This document shows positions 48,488-56,452 of a stretch of DNA of 64,000 nt, piece after piece; positions within the stretch are counted from its first letter, which is position 1, and every line of letters begins with the position of its first letter. The notes under the pieces are model-generated. The model was not told the origin of the DNA, ran no database searches, and saw only the letters and a program-made list of their open reading frames with translations. The position numbers and the translations under genes were made by a program. This stretch comes from Gluconobacter oxydans (GTDB lineage: Bacteria; Pseudomonadota; Alphaproteobacteria; Acetobacterales; Acetobacteraceae): the NCBI RefSeq assembly GCF_006539685.1, contig NZ_BJNM01000013.1:1-64000 (forward strand). The letters run 5' to 3'.

Positions 48488-50596
48488 GTGACAGTGAGAG
48501 TTCTCCGCAGTTTCCGCCGTGTCGGCCTGGCCGCTCTGCTGACGGGCAGCATGTTCACGCCGCTTCATGCGGCCGATGCCCCCGACACCATCCCTGCCTG
48601 GCTGAGCGATATCGACGGCGCGCAGGCCATGTCCTGGGTGAAGGCACAGAACGACCGGACCCTGCGTCTTCTGGGTCATGGGCCGCTGTATCAGGGTCTG
48701 TACAACACATCGCTGAAACTGCTTCAGACGCACGACCGTCTGGCATCGCCGATGCAGATTGACGGGATGATCTACAATTTCTGGCGCGATGACCAGCATC
48801 TGCGGGGCATCCTGCGCCGGACAACGCCGGATTCCTACGCGACCGAGCATCCGGAATGGACGATGGCGCTGGATCTCGATGCGCTGGCGGCGAAGGAAAA
48901 GCGCAACTGGGTTTATGAGGGCGTGCACTGCCTGCACAGTCAGCAGAATCTCTGCCTGCTGCATCTTTCGGATGGGGGCGAGGACGCCAGGACCGTCCGG
49001 GAGTTCGATCTGCGGACCGGAAAGTTTGTTGAAGGCGGGTTCAGCCTGCCCCATGCCAAGCAGGGTTCCAGCTGGCTGGACCGGGACACGCTTCTGGTCA
49101 GCTATCCCTGGACAGATGCCGATGTTACGGAATCGTCCTATCCGTATATCGTGAAGCTTCTCAAGCGCGGGCAGTCTCTGGCCGAAGCGCAGACGGTCTT
49201 TACCGGCAATCGCAAGGACGTCGAGGTCGGGCCGGAAGTCCTGCATGACGGGGCGGGGCATCAGGTTACGCTGATCCGCGAAGGTCTGGACGCATTTTCG
49301 GCAAAAGTGTTCCTGTATCGCGATGGTCAGGTGACGCCGGTTGCCATTCCCCTGAAGGCAGACGTGGCGGCGCTGTTTAATGGCCGTCTGGTCGTTCAGC
49401 TGAAGGAAGACTGGAAGGTCGGGACGCAGACTTTCCGGCAGGGGAGTGTGGTGCTGGTCGATCCGGCGGCCGTAACCGTTGCGCCCCAGCTTCTGGTTGC
49501 GCCGACCGGGAAGCAGATGATCGAGGAAGTGTCCACGAGCCACGGCCATCTGATCGTCACGCTTTATGACAACGTGCGGGGCCGGATCTCGATCTATACG
49601 CCGTCCGGTACGGGTTTCACGCACCGGGATCTGCCGCTGCCGCAGAATATGTCGGTGGATCTGGCCAGCGTCGACGAGGACAGCCCGGTGGCCTATGCTG
49701 TCTCGACCGGATTTCTGAGCCCGACCACCCTGTGGGAACTCAACAGCGATACAGCTTCGGTGCAGAAGCTGCACACGCTGCCGGCACAGTTCGATGCCTC
49801 GGACATGACGGTGGAGCAGCAGGAAGTGCGCTCGACGGATGGAACCAGTGTTCCGTATTTCATCGTGCATCGGCGGGACATGAAGCTGGATGGCACCAAC
49901 CCGACGCTGCTTTATGCCTATGGCGGGTTTGAAGTGCCGCTTTTCCCGTTCTATTCGGCAGGAATCGGCAATAACTGGCTGTCACGGGGTGGGGTTTATG
50001 TTCTGGCGAATATCCGTGGTGGCGGGGAATTTGGACCGGCCTGGCATGATGCAGGGCTGAAGACGCATCGTCAGCGGATCTATGACGACTTCGCTTCCGT
50101 CGCGAAGGATCTCATGGACCGGAAAGTGACCTCCCCGCAGCATCTGGCGATTCAGGGCGGCTCCAACGGTGGTCTGCTTATGGGTGTCGAGTTCACGCAG
50201 CATCCGGATTTCTGGAAGGCTGTTGATATCGAAGTCCCGCTGCTCGACATGATGAATTACGAGCACATGTCGGCGGGTGCGTCCTGGGTGGGTGAATATG
50301 GGACGGTCTCCATCCCGGAGCAGAAAGCGTTCCTGCGTGGGATTTCTCCGCTTCAGAACCTGAAGCCGGATGTGAAATATCCCGTACCGTTCATCGAGAC
50401 GACCACGAAGGACGATCGCGTTGGCCCGGTTCATGCCCGTCGTTTTGCATGGCGGATGAGCGAGCTGAAGCTGCCGTATTATTACTGGGAGCAGGTGGCG
50501 GGCGGTCATGGTTTTGGTGCGAGCCAGAAGGAAATCGCCCAGACGCAGGCGCTGAGCTACGCCTATCTGTGGTCCGAACTCGGTCGGACGCAGTGA
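48488..50596 (+). CDS. exported S9 family prolyl oligopeptidase-like peptidase
   Basis: This 702-residue peptidase starts at a GTG (48488 or 48494) after AGAAGG and has a signal peptide ending near PLHA. An N-terminal propeller (about 90-430) is followed by the hydrolase domain with Ser in GGSNGGLLMG, Asp in TTKDDRVGP and His in GGHGFGA. It should work in the periplasm on short peptides. The longer frame to 48275 overlaps phoR and is noncoding there. It ends at a strong terminator; a link to phosphate control is possible only through proximity. Confidence 0.9.
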   Translation: MTVRVLRSFRRVGLAALLTGSMFTPLHAADAPDTIPAWLSDIDGAQAMSWVKAQNDRTLRLLGHGPLYQGLYNTSLKLLQTHDRLASPMQIDGMIYNFWRDDQHLRGILRRTTPDSYATEHPEWTMALDLDALAAKEKRNWVYEGVHCLHSQQNLCLLHLSDGGEDARTVREFDLRTGKFVEGGFSLPHAKQGSSWLDRDTLLVSYPWTDADVTESSYPYIVKLLKRGQSLAEAQTVFTGNRKDVEVGPEVLHDGAGHQVTLIREGLDAFSAKVFLYRDGQVTPVAIPLKADVAALFNGRLVVQLKEDWKVGTQTFRQGSVVLVDPAAVTVAPQLLVAPTGKQMIEEVSTSHGHLIVTLYDNVRGRISIYTPSGTGFTHRDLPLPQNMSVDLASVDEDSPVAYAVSTGFLSPTTLWELNSDTASVQKLHTLPAQFDASDMTVEQQEVRSTDGTSVPYFIVHRRDMKLDGTNPTLLYAYGGFEVPLFPFYSAGIGNNWLSRGGVYVLANIRGGGEFGPAWHDAGLKTHRQRIYDDFASVAKDLMDRKVTSPQHLAIQGGSNGGLLMGVEFTQHPDFWKAVDIEVPLLDMMNYEHMSAGASWVGEYGTVSIPEQKAFLRGISPLQNLKPDVKYPVPFIETTTKDDRVGPVHARRFAWRMSELKLPYYYWEQVAGGHGFGASQKEIAQTQALSYAYLWSELGRTQ

Positions 50597-50618
50597 GGCT
50601 TCGCATCATGCGGACATG

Positions 50619-50649
50619 AAAAAGGGCGCTCCCAGGAGCGCCCTTTTTT
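50619..50649. terminator. bidirectional intrinsic terminator
   Basis: A perfect 9-bp stem (50624-50632 with 50635-50643), flanked by five A and six T, serves the peptidase gene and the convergent permease gene. Confidence 0.92.
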
Positions 50650-50665
50650 GTGCCGGGAAAGAGGA

Positions 50666-52135
50666 TCAGCCGTGGCGGCGACCGCGATCCAGCAGGCGCC
50701 AGCCGCCAATCAGGATGGCACCGATCAGGGGGATGGCGCCGATCGTGATCGTGCCGTCCGGGTAGTCGAAGGCCATCATGATCAGGACGAAGCCCAGAAA
50801 GCCCAGAGTGGCCCAGGTCGTATAGGGCGCGCCGGGCATGTTGAAGCCTGTCGGCGCGATGTCTCCGCGGTTGATCGCAGCCCGCAGACGGAGCTGGCAC
50901 AGCAGGATGAAGCCCCAGGTGCTGATGATGCCGAGCGCCGAGAAGTTCAGAACGATTTCGAACACGCGCGACGGGATGAGGTAGTTCAGCATCACGCCCA
51001 CCAGATAGACACCCAGCGTCGTAAGGATGCCGACATAAGGCACGGAACTGCGGTTCAGCTTGCCCAGAGCCTTCGGGCCGGAGCCGCCAAGGGCAAGGGC
51101 ACGCAGGACGCGGCCTGTGGAATACAGGCCGGAATTGAGGCTGGAAAGCGCGGCCGTCAGGACCACGATGTTCATGATGGTGCCGATTCCCGGGATGCCA
51201 AGCGCCTGAAAGAACGTCACGAACGGGCTCGTGCCAGCGTGATATTCCGTCCAGGGCAGCAGGCAGACCAGCAGAATGACGGAGCCGACATAGAACAGGG
51301 CGATACGCCAGATGACGCTGTTGATGGCGCGCGGAAGGATCTCACGCGCGTCCTCGCACTCGCCTGCGGCCGTGCCCAGCAGTTCGATGCCCGAATAGGC
51401 GAACACCACGCCCTGAAGCAGCATGAGGGCGGAGAACAGGCCATGCGGGAAGATTCCGCCGTTTTCGGTAATCAGATGAAAGCCGGTCGTATGGCCCGCT
51501 ACCGGCATGCGTGTCCCGAGGATGATGGCACCGGCAATAAGAAAGAGCGCCAGTGCTACGACCTTGATGAGGGAGAACCAGAACTCCATTTCGCCGAAAT
51601 AGCGCACGCCGATCATGTTCATGGTGCCGACGATCGCCAGGGCCGCAAGCGCGAAGGCCCATTGCGGAACCGGCAGGAACACCGCCCAGTAATGCATGTA
51701 GAGCGCCACGGCGGTGATATCGACGATGCCGGTCATGGCCCAGTTCAGGAAGGACAGCCAGCCCGCCATATATGCGGCCCGCTCGCCAAGGAACTCACGC
51801 GCATAGGTCACGAAGCTGCCGCTGGTCGGGCGGTACATGACCAGTTCGCCCAGCGCACGCAGGATCAGGAACGAGAAGACGCCGCAGATCGCATAGATGA
51901 TCGCAAGGGACGGCCCGGCCACCTGAAGCCGTGAGCCCGCGCCCAGAAACAGCCCTGTTCCGATGGCGCCACCGATGGCGATCATCTGCACATGACGGCG
52001 TCCGAGGTCCTTGTGATAGCCTTCCTCACTGATGGCCCCTGCATGGGTCGGGGTGTGATCGGGAGCCGGGCTTGTCGTCATCTGCGCGTCCTGGGAAGTC
52101 GTCGTAAAAGGTGTCGGTAAAGCTGTATGGGGCAT
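50666..52135 (-). CDS. ansP: amino acid permease, AnsP-like
   Basis: This 489-residue APC-superfamily transporter has twelve predicted helices and the conserved IGGAIGTGLFLGAG (helix 1), SGSFVTYAREFLGERAAYMAGW and NWAMTGIVDITAVALYMHYW, which are close to the L-asparagine permease AnsP. The substrate within the amino acid group is inferred. It has a polar N-terminal extension and stands alone. Confidence 0.88.
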   Translation of the reverse strand: MPHTALPTPFTTTSQDAQMTTSPAPDHTPTHAGAISEEGYHKDLGRRHVQMIAIGGAIGTGLFLGAGSRLQVAGPSLAIIYAICGVFSFLILRALGELVMYRPTSGSFVTYAREFLGERAAYMAGWLSFLNWAMTGIVDITAVALYMHYWAVFLPVPQWAFALAALAIVGTMNMIGVRYFGEMEFWFSLIKVVALALFLIAGAIILGTRMPVAGHTTGFHLITENGGIFPHGLFSALMLLQGVVFAYSGIELLGTAAGECEDAREILPRAINSVIWRIALFYVGSVILLVCLLPWTEYHAGTSPFVTFFQALGIPGIGTIMNIVVLTAALSSLNSGLYSTGRVLRALALGGSGPKALGKLNRSSVPYVGILTTLGVYLVGVMLNYLIPSRVFEIVLNFSALGIISTWGFILLCQLRLRAAINRGDIAPTGFNMPGAPYTTWATLGFLGFVLIMMAFDYPDGTITIGAIPLIGAILIGGWRLLDRGRRHG

Positions 52136-52272
52136 GAAGAGAGGCCGGGCCGTGAGGGCCTACGCTTCATGCGCGTCAGCTATGTGTGGCATGCATGGGA
52201 ACATAGGCGAAAGTGACCGCATTGCCAACGCGGATTGCTTCTGAGGCCGAAACTGTTCCCCGGACTGTGCCT
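52136..52272. other. intergenic region upstream of permease
   Basis: This is 137 bases between the transglycosylase stop and the permease start, both leftward. No clear element is seen. Confidence 0.35.
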
Positions 52273-53532
52273 TCAATGTCCCGGCGGGACAGCCATGCAG
52301 GCCATTCCCTGTCCGGAAAGAGTCGAGCAGGCCTGCGCCGCTCCGACACGGCTGATCCCCGTCAGACGGGCACGCCAGACCGTAGTGCCATGGCTGGGAG
52401 TGGGATGAACTTCGATTCGGGCGGACTGAAGCGACGTAAACGCGGCCTGTCGCGCCATGGTGGCCGCAAACTTCGCCTGTCCGATGCTGCCGAAGGCCCC
52501 CACCTGAACCGCCCAGGGGCCATAGCTTCCGGGACGCCTGTAGCCGACGACCATGGTGGTCGATTCTGTTGGCTGTGTCGGCAGCGTATGGGGCGTCGGA
52601 ATGACGGGGGCAGGCGGGAGTGGCCGGGAAGAAACCGGCTCCTGAATGGTCAGCGTATCGCCAGCAGGTCTGGAAACAAAGGTCGGGGACGGTGCGGCGA
52701 GGGGGGGCGTGCTGACGGGCTGGACGGCACACGGCACATCGGGATCGTAGGCATCGTCCGGGTTGCACGGAACGGCGCTGGGGGCTGCGATGGGTGTCTG
52801 GGCGGCGGCACTCGTGACATGCCGGCTGGCCCAGACCTGCCCCACACTGCGGGCGGACGCCGTCATGACCGGCGCAGGCGCTGTCTGGGCCGGGGCCAGG
52901 CCTGCCAGGGCCGTGCCCGACTGCGAGGCGTTCAGCTGATCGGCGGTGGCATAGGCCGCCAGCGGACCTGTCATGGCGACCTGCGTGCCAAGATGCGGCG
53001 TGATGCTCGCAACGTAATTGACGGTTTCGTTGGGCAGTTGCCGCCCTTCGTACAGATAGTCCTCAAGCCGCTGCGGCCCGGCATTGTAAGCGGCCAGAAA
53101 GGCCGGAGCCCCGTATTTCCGGGCGAGAATGCTGATATAGCCCGTGCCTGCCATGATGTTGTCATGCGGCTCATAAGGATCTGAACGCAGACCGTAGCGC
53201 GAGCGCATGTCGGCATAGGTCTGGGGCATGAGTTGCATCAGGCCCATTGCCCCGGAATGGGACGTGATGGGCCGCCCGTCCAGAAACTGGTGACCGCCCG
53301 ATTCCTGATGGATCACGGCACGGATCCAGTCTTGGGGAATCGAGAAGCGGTTTGCGGCCTGGATGATGTACGGACCCCACGGATCACTGGCCGGACCGGG
53401 CGCGCGATAGGCGCCGCTTGAGGAATAGTACCGGTTGTACGGAGAACGCTGGGACGCGCAGCCTGCAAGGGCCGCAAGGCTCAGGATGATGGTTCCCGTC
53501 TGAAGGAAGACTCGCCTTTTCCTGAGCATCAT
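52273..53532 (-). CDS. lytic transglycosylase lipoprotein with SPOR domain
   Basis: This 419-residue protein has a lipobox signal (LAALAGC), an SLT domain with the catalytic Glu in IHQESGGHQF and GAMGLMQLMP, and AAYNAGPQRLEDYL. A Pro/Ala-rich linker (about 200-330) leads to a C-terminal SPOR domain (YGPWAVQVGAFGSIGQAKFAA), which binds denuded septal peptidoglycan. It cleaves the glycan strands and may also open the wall for the divergently encoded flagellar machinery. The second ATG at 53529 is an alternative start. Confidence 0.93.
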   Translation of the reverse strand: MMLRKRRVFLQTGTIILSLAALAGCASQRSPYNRYYSSSGAYRAPGPASDPWGPYIIQAANRFSIPQDWIRAVIHQESGGHQFLDGRPITSHSGAMGLMQLMPQTYADMRSRYGLRSDPYEPHDNIMAGTGYISILARKYGAPAFLAAYNAGPQRLEDYLYEGRQLPNETVNYVASITPHLGTQVAMTGPLAAYATADQLNASQSGTALAGLAPAQTAPAPVMTASARSVGQVWASRHVTSAAAQTPIAAPSAVPCNPDDAYDPDVPCAVQPVSTPPLAAPSPTFVSRPAGDTLTIQEPVSSRPLPPAPVIPTPHTLPTQPTESTTMVVGYRRPGSYGPWAVQVGAFGSIGQAKFAATMARQAAFTSLQSARIEVHPTPSHGTTVWRARLTGISRVGAAQACSTLSGQGMACMAVPPGH

Positions 53533-53595
53533 AAACCCACTGTTAATCTTTTATGCCGATGATGAGCGCTGTCCGAAAGAGAAGGCAGACAAACG

Positions 53596-54069
53596 GTGAC
53601 GACGGAGACTCCGGAAAACGAAACCCCGGTCAAGAAGGGGGGTAAGCGCAAGATCATCATCCTTGCAGTGCTGGCATGCCTGCTTCTGGCTGGTGGTGGA
53701 GCCTTTGCATGGAAGCATTTTCATCATGCGGCAACCCCGGTCGCCAAGACTGCCCCTCAGCCGGTGAAGTGGACCACCATCACCATTCCGACCATTCTGT
53801 CCAATCTCGACTCCGGTACGGATCGCACGCGATACGTCCGGATCGGTGCCCGGCTTGAGGTCGAGGACGGCAAGGACGCCGCCAATATCGCGGCCCTGAT
53901 GCCGCAGATCCAGGATGCGTTCCAGACCTGTCTGCACGGAATGCAGCCTTCGGAGCTTTCCGGCAGCGGTATCTACCGGCTGCGCGAAACGATGCTGGCA
54001 CAGATCACCAATATCGTGGCGCCCCTGCGTGTGAGGGATCTCTTTTTCGTAGAGGTGCTGGTGCAGTGA
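53596..54069 (+). CDS. fliL: flagellar basal body-associated protein FliL
   Basis: This 157-residue protein has one membrane helix (residues 20-40) and a periplasmic domain ending RDLFFVEVLVQ, typical of FliL. It stabilises the stator near the MS ring. GTG start; its stop overlaps fliM (GTGA). It is divergent from the transglycosylase. Confidence 0.9.
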   Translation: MTTETPENETPVKKGGKRKIIILAVLACLLLAGGGAFAWKHFHHAATPVAKTAPQPVKWTTITIPTILSNLDSGTDRTRYVRIGARLEVEDGKDAANIAALMPQIQDAFQTCLHGMQPSELSGSGIYRLRETMLAQITNIVAPLRVRDLFFVEVLVQ

Positions 54070-55184
54070 GTGACGACCGACAGGCTGATACCGCTTTCGC
54101 GGACCAGGGCACGGACATACCCGCCGCCGCCTTTCCCCTGTCTGGACAGGGCATGGCAGGGCTGGGCCATGACAGCGATGAAGACCATGTTCTCAGCCAG
54201 GCCGAGATCGACAGCTTTTTCGGCAAGGATTCTGTGGTCACGGGCGCTGCTGACAGCAGTGGCATCGAGCGCGTGGTCAGCACATCGGGTGTCTCGTCCG
54301 AGCGGCTGCCGATGCTTGAAGTGGTCTTCGACCGTTTTACCAGAATCCTGACGACAAGCCTGCGCAATTTCACCAGCGACAACGTCGAGGCGTCCATGGA
54401 CCGCCTGGGCTCACAGCGTTTTGGAGATTACCTCGAAAACGTCCCGGGACAGGCCATGTTCGCGGTCTTCAAGGCGGAAGAGTGGGACAATTACGGCGTC
54501 GTCGTACTGAGTTCCTCTCTGATCTACAGCATCGTCGATGCCCTTCTTGGGGGGCATGTCCGTGGCGACAGCGCTCTTACCGCTCCGGCCAGCCGCCAGA
54601 CCGGACGGCATCATACCGCCATTGAGCGCGCGCTGATCGAGCCGATGGTCAGGATCATCCTGGATGATCTGGAAACGAGTTTCAGCCCGCTCTGCGCCGT
54701 CAATTTTCATTTCGAACGCTTGGAAATGAATTCACGTTTCGCGATGATCTGCCGGGCCGGAAACGGGGTGGTTACCGCACGGTTCGGCATCGATATGGAA
54801 GGCCGCGGCGGAGACGTGGATATCGTACTGCCCCATGCCACGCTCGAGCCTGTCAGAGACATTCTGCTGCAGCAGTTCATGGGCGAGAAATTCGGTCATG
54901 ACGGCATCTGGGAAAACCATCTCGCCCGAGAGCTCTGGCAGACGGATCTGACCCTGGATGCCGTTCTGGAAGAGCAGACCATGAATCTGAAAGACATCAT
55001 GAAGCTCGCTCCGGGGGATCAGCTTGTCCTGCGTCGCAAGCCGGATGCTTCCGTCAGCCTGCGGTGTGGCGAACACGTCCTTTTTACGGGGCGTGTCGGG
55101 CGAAAGCAGGGGCAGGTCGCCGTCAAGATCGAAGACGTTCTTAACCAGAAACCCGGCACGGATCGTGCCACATCCTATAGCTGA
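54066..55184 (+). CDS. fliM: flagellar motor switch protein FliM
   Basis: This 372-residue protein has an N-terminal CheY-binding-like segment (VLSQAEIDSFFGKD), a middle CheC-like domain (FTRILTTSLRNF; LLGGHVRG) and a C-terminal SPOA domain (NLKDIMKLAPGDQLVL; GRKQGQVAVKIED). It forms the C ring with FliG and FliN. GTG start overlapping fliL. No fliN follows. Confidence 0.95.
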   Translation: MSDDRQADTAFADQGTDIPAAAFPLSGQGMAGLGHDSDEDHVLSQAEIDSFFGKDSVVTGAADSSGIERVVSTSGVSSERLPMLEVVFDRFTRILTTSLRNFTSDNVEASMDRLGSQRFGDYLENVPGQAMFAVFKAEEWDNYGVVVLSSSLIYSIVDALLGGHVRGDSALTAPASRQTGRHHTAIERALIEPMVRIILDDLETSFSPLCAVNFHFERLEMNSRFAMICRAGNGVVTARFGIDMEGRGGDVDIVLPHATLEPVRDILLQQFMGEKFGHDGIWENHLARELWQTDLTLDAVLEEQTMNLKDIMKLAPGDQLVLRRKPDASVSLRCGEHVLFTGRVGRKQGQVAVKIEDVLNQKPGTDRATSYS

Positions 55185-55198
55185 GCGGAGCATATTTC

Positions 55199-55696
55199 AT
55201 GGACAGATTTCAGCTTGGGATCGAGATCGCCCTGTCAGTGCTGCTGCTGGTGACGATTTTCTACAGTCTCTATCTGGGGCGTGCCCTCTCCGTCCTGCGG
55301 CGTGACCGCGGACAGCTCGATGCCCTGATCGCCAGTCTCCAGTCCAGCAGTGCGCAGGCTCAGTCCGGCATTGATCATCTGCGCCAGACAACGGAACTCG
55401 TCGGGCGTGCCCTGGGGAAAACCGTTGAGTCCGGCAAGAGCCTGAAGCGGGATCTGGCCATGCTGTGCGAACGCTCCGAGACGCTGGCCCAGCAACTGGA
55501 ATCTCTCCTTCCCGCCGGCCGTGTCGCCACCGCAGGCATGAAGGCGTCTCCCCGTGTTGAGGAACGGCCCGAGGAAGCCCCGTTCCGCTCTGCGCTTCGC
55601 CTGAAGCCGGACGAAGTGCGGACCATGAAGCCCAGTGGCAGCAAGAGTGCTGCCGAGCGTGAACTTCTGCGCGCTCTTCGTCAGAAGCAGGGATAA
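55199..55696 (+). CDS. DUF6468-like flagellar-cluster protein
   Basis: This 165-residue protein has one N-terminal membrane helix (residues 8-27) followed by a long coiled-coil (LRRDRGQLDALIASLQSSSAQAQ and onward to about residue 100) and a polar tail. Position after fliM matches DUF6468 proteins of alphaproteobacterial flagellar clusters. Function unknown. Confidence 0.75.
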   Translation: MDRFQLGIEIALSVLLLVTIFYSLYLGRALSVLRRDRGQLDALIASLQSSSAQAQSGIDHLRQTTELVGRALGKTVESGKSLKRDLAMLCERSETLAQQLESLLPAGRVATAGMKASPRVEERPEEAPFRSALRLKPDEVRTMKPSGSKSAAERELLRALRQKQG

Positions 55697-55702
55697 GACG
55701 TC

Positions 55703-56452
55703 ATGTTTTTCCGTATCCTGCATCTTGCCTGCGGTCTCATGATCGTTCTTCTCGGGGTCAAGATCTACGCGATCGCGGGTGATCTGATGGGCGACGCGGA
55801 TTCTCCTTCTTCGTCTCTGACAACTGTTGCGATGGCCCAGCCGCAGCCGCAGCCGCAGCCGCAGCCGCAAGCTGCTCCGCCCGCTGCGCCGACAGAAGCT
55901 CCGCCGGCGGCACCCAAGCCCGCGGGAGCTGCCCCCACCCTAGCGATGGCTCTTCCGAAAACGGATGATCTGTGTGCGCATGGGGGCTGCAAGGGACCCG
56001 TGCCAGCTGCGCCAGCACCAACGGCTCAGCCAGCAGATCCCGCACTCGTGGAACAGCTCGCTAGCCGGGAAAAGGAGCTGGATCGGCGTGATGCAGCACT
56101 GAATGACCGCCAGCGCCTTGTCGATGCGGCTGAGGAAGAGTTGCAGCGACGGATGACAGCGCTGGAAAATTCCCGGACTGCCCTTGAGAACAGCGAACAG
56201 CATACGGACCAGCTGCGGAATGATGATGCTGACAGGCTGGTCAAGATCTATCAGGCGATGAAACCCGAAGATGCCGCAGCAATCTTCAATATCCTTGATC
56301 TGCGTGTTGGCGTAGCGCTGCTCAACAGGATGAATCCGCGCAAGGCGTCCGCAATCATGGAGGCAATGTCCCCGCAGCGCGCCATTCTCGCCACGCAACT
56401 CCTTGTGAACTCTCATGCGCGGCCTGCCACCCGGATCGGTGGTAACGGATGA
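55703..56452 (+). CDS. MotE-like flagellar protein (MgtE N-terminal domain)
   Basis: This 249-residue protein has an N-terminal membrane segment, a Pro/Gln/Ala-rich region with a PQ repeat, a coiled-coil (about 110-180) and a C-terminal MgtE_N-type domain (VKIYQAMKPEDAAAIFNILDLRVGVALLNRMNPRKASAIMEAM region). This matches MotE, a periplasmic chaperone for the stator-associated MotC in rhizobia. Its stop overlaps the next ATG. Confidence 0.85.
   Translation: MFFRILHLACGLMIVLLGVKIYAIAGDLMGDADSPSSSLTTVAMAQPQPQPQPQPQAAPPAAPTEAPPAAPKPAGAAPTLAMALPKTDDLCAHGGCKGPVPAAPAPTAQPADPALVEQLASREKELDRRDAALNDRQRLVDAAEEELQRRMTALENSRTALENSEQHTDQLRNDDADRLVKIYQAMKPEDAAAIFNILDLRVGVALLNRMNPRKASAIMEAMSPQRAILATQLLVNSHARPATRIGGNG
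55841..55870 (+). repeat. hexanucleotide tandem repeat (Pro-Gln)
   Basis: Five consecutive 6-base units (four CCGCAG, then CCGCAA) encode Pro-Gln repeats inside the MotE-like gene. Copy number can vary without changing frame. Confidence 0.85.

Noticed and set aside
48476-49870. 464-codon open frame on the minus strand
   Set aside because: Antisense to the exported S9 peptidase; no recognisable fold.
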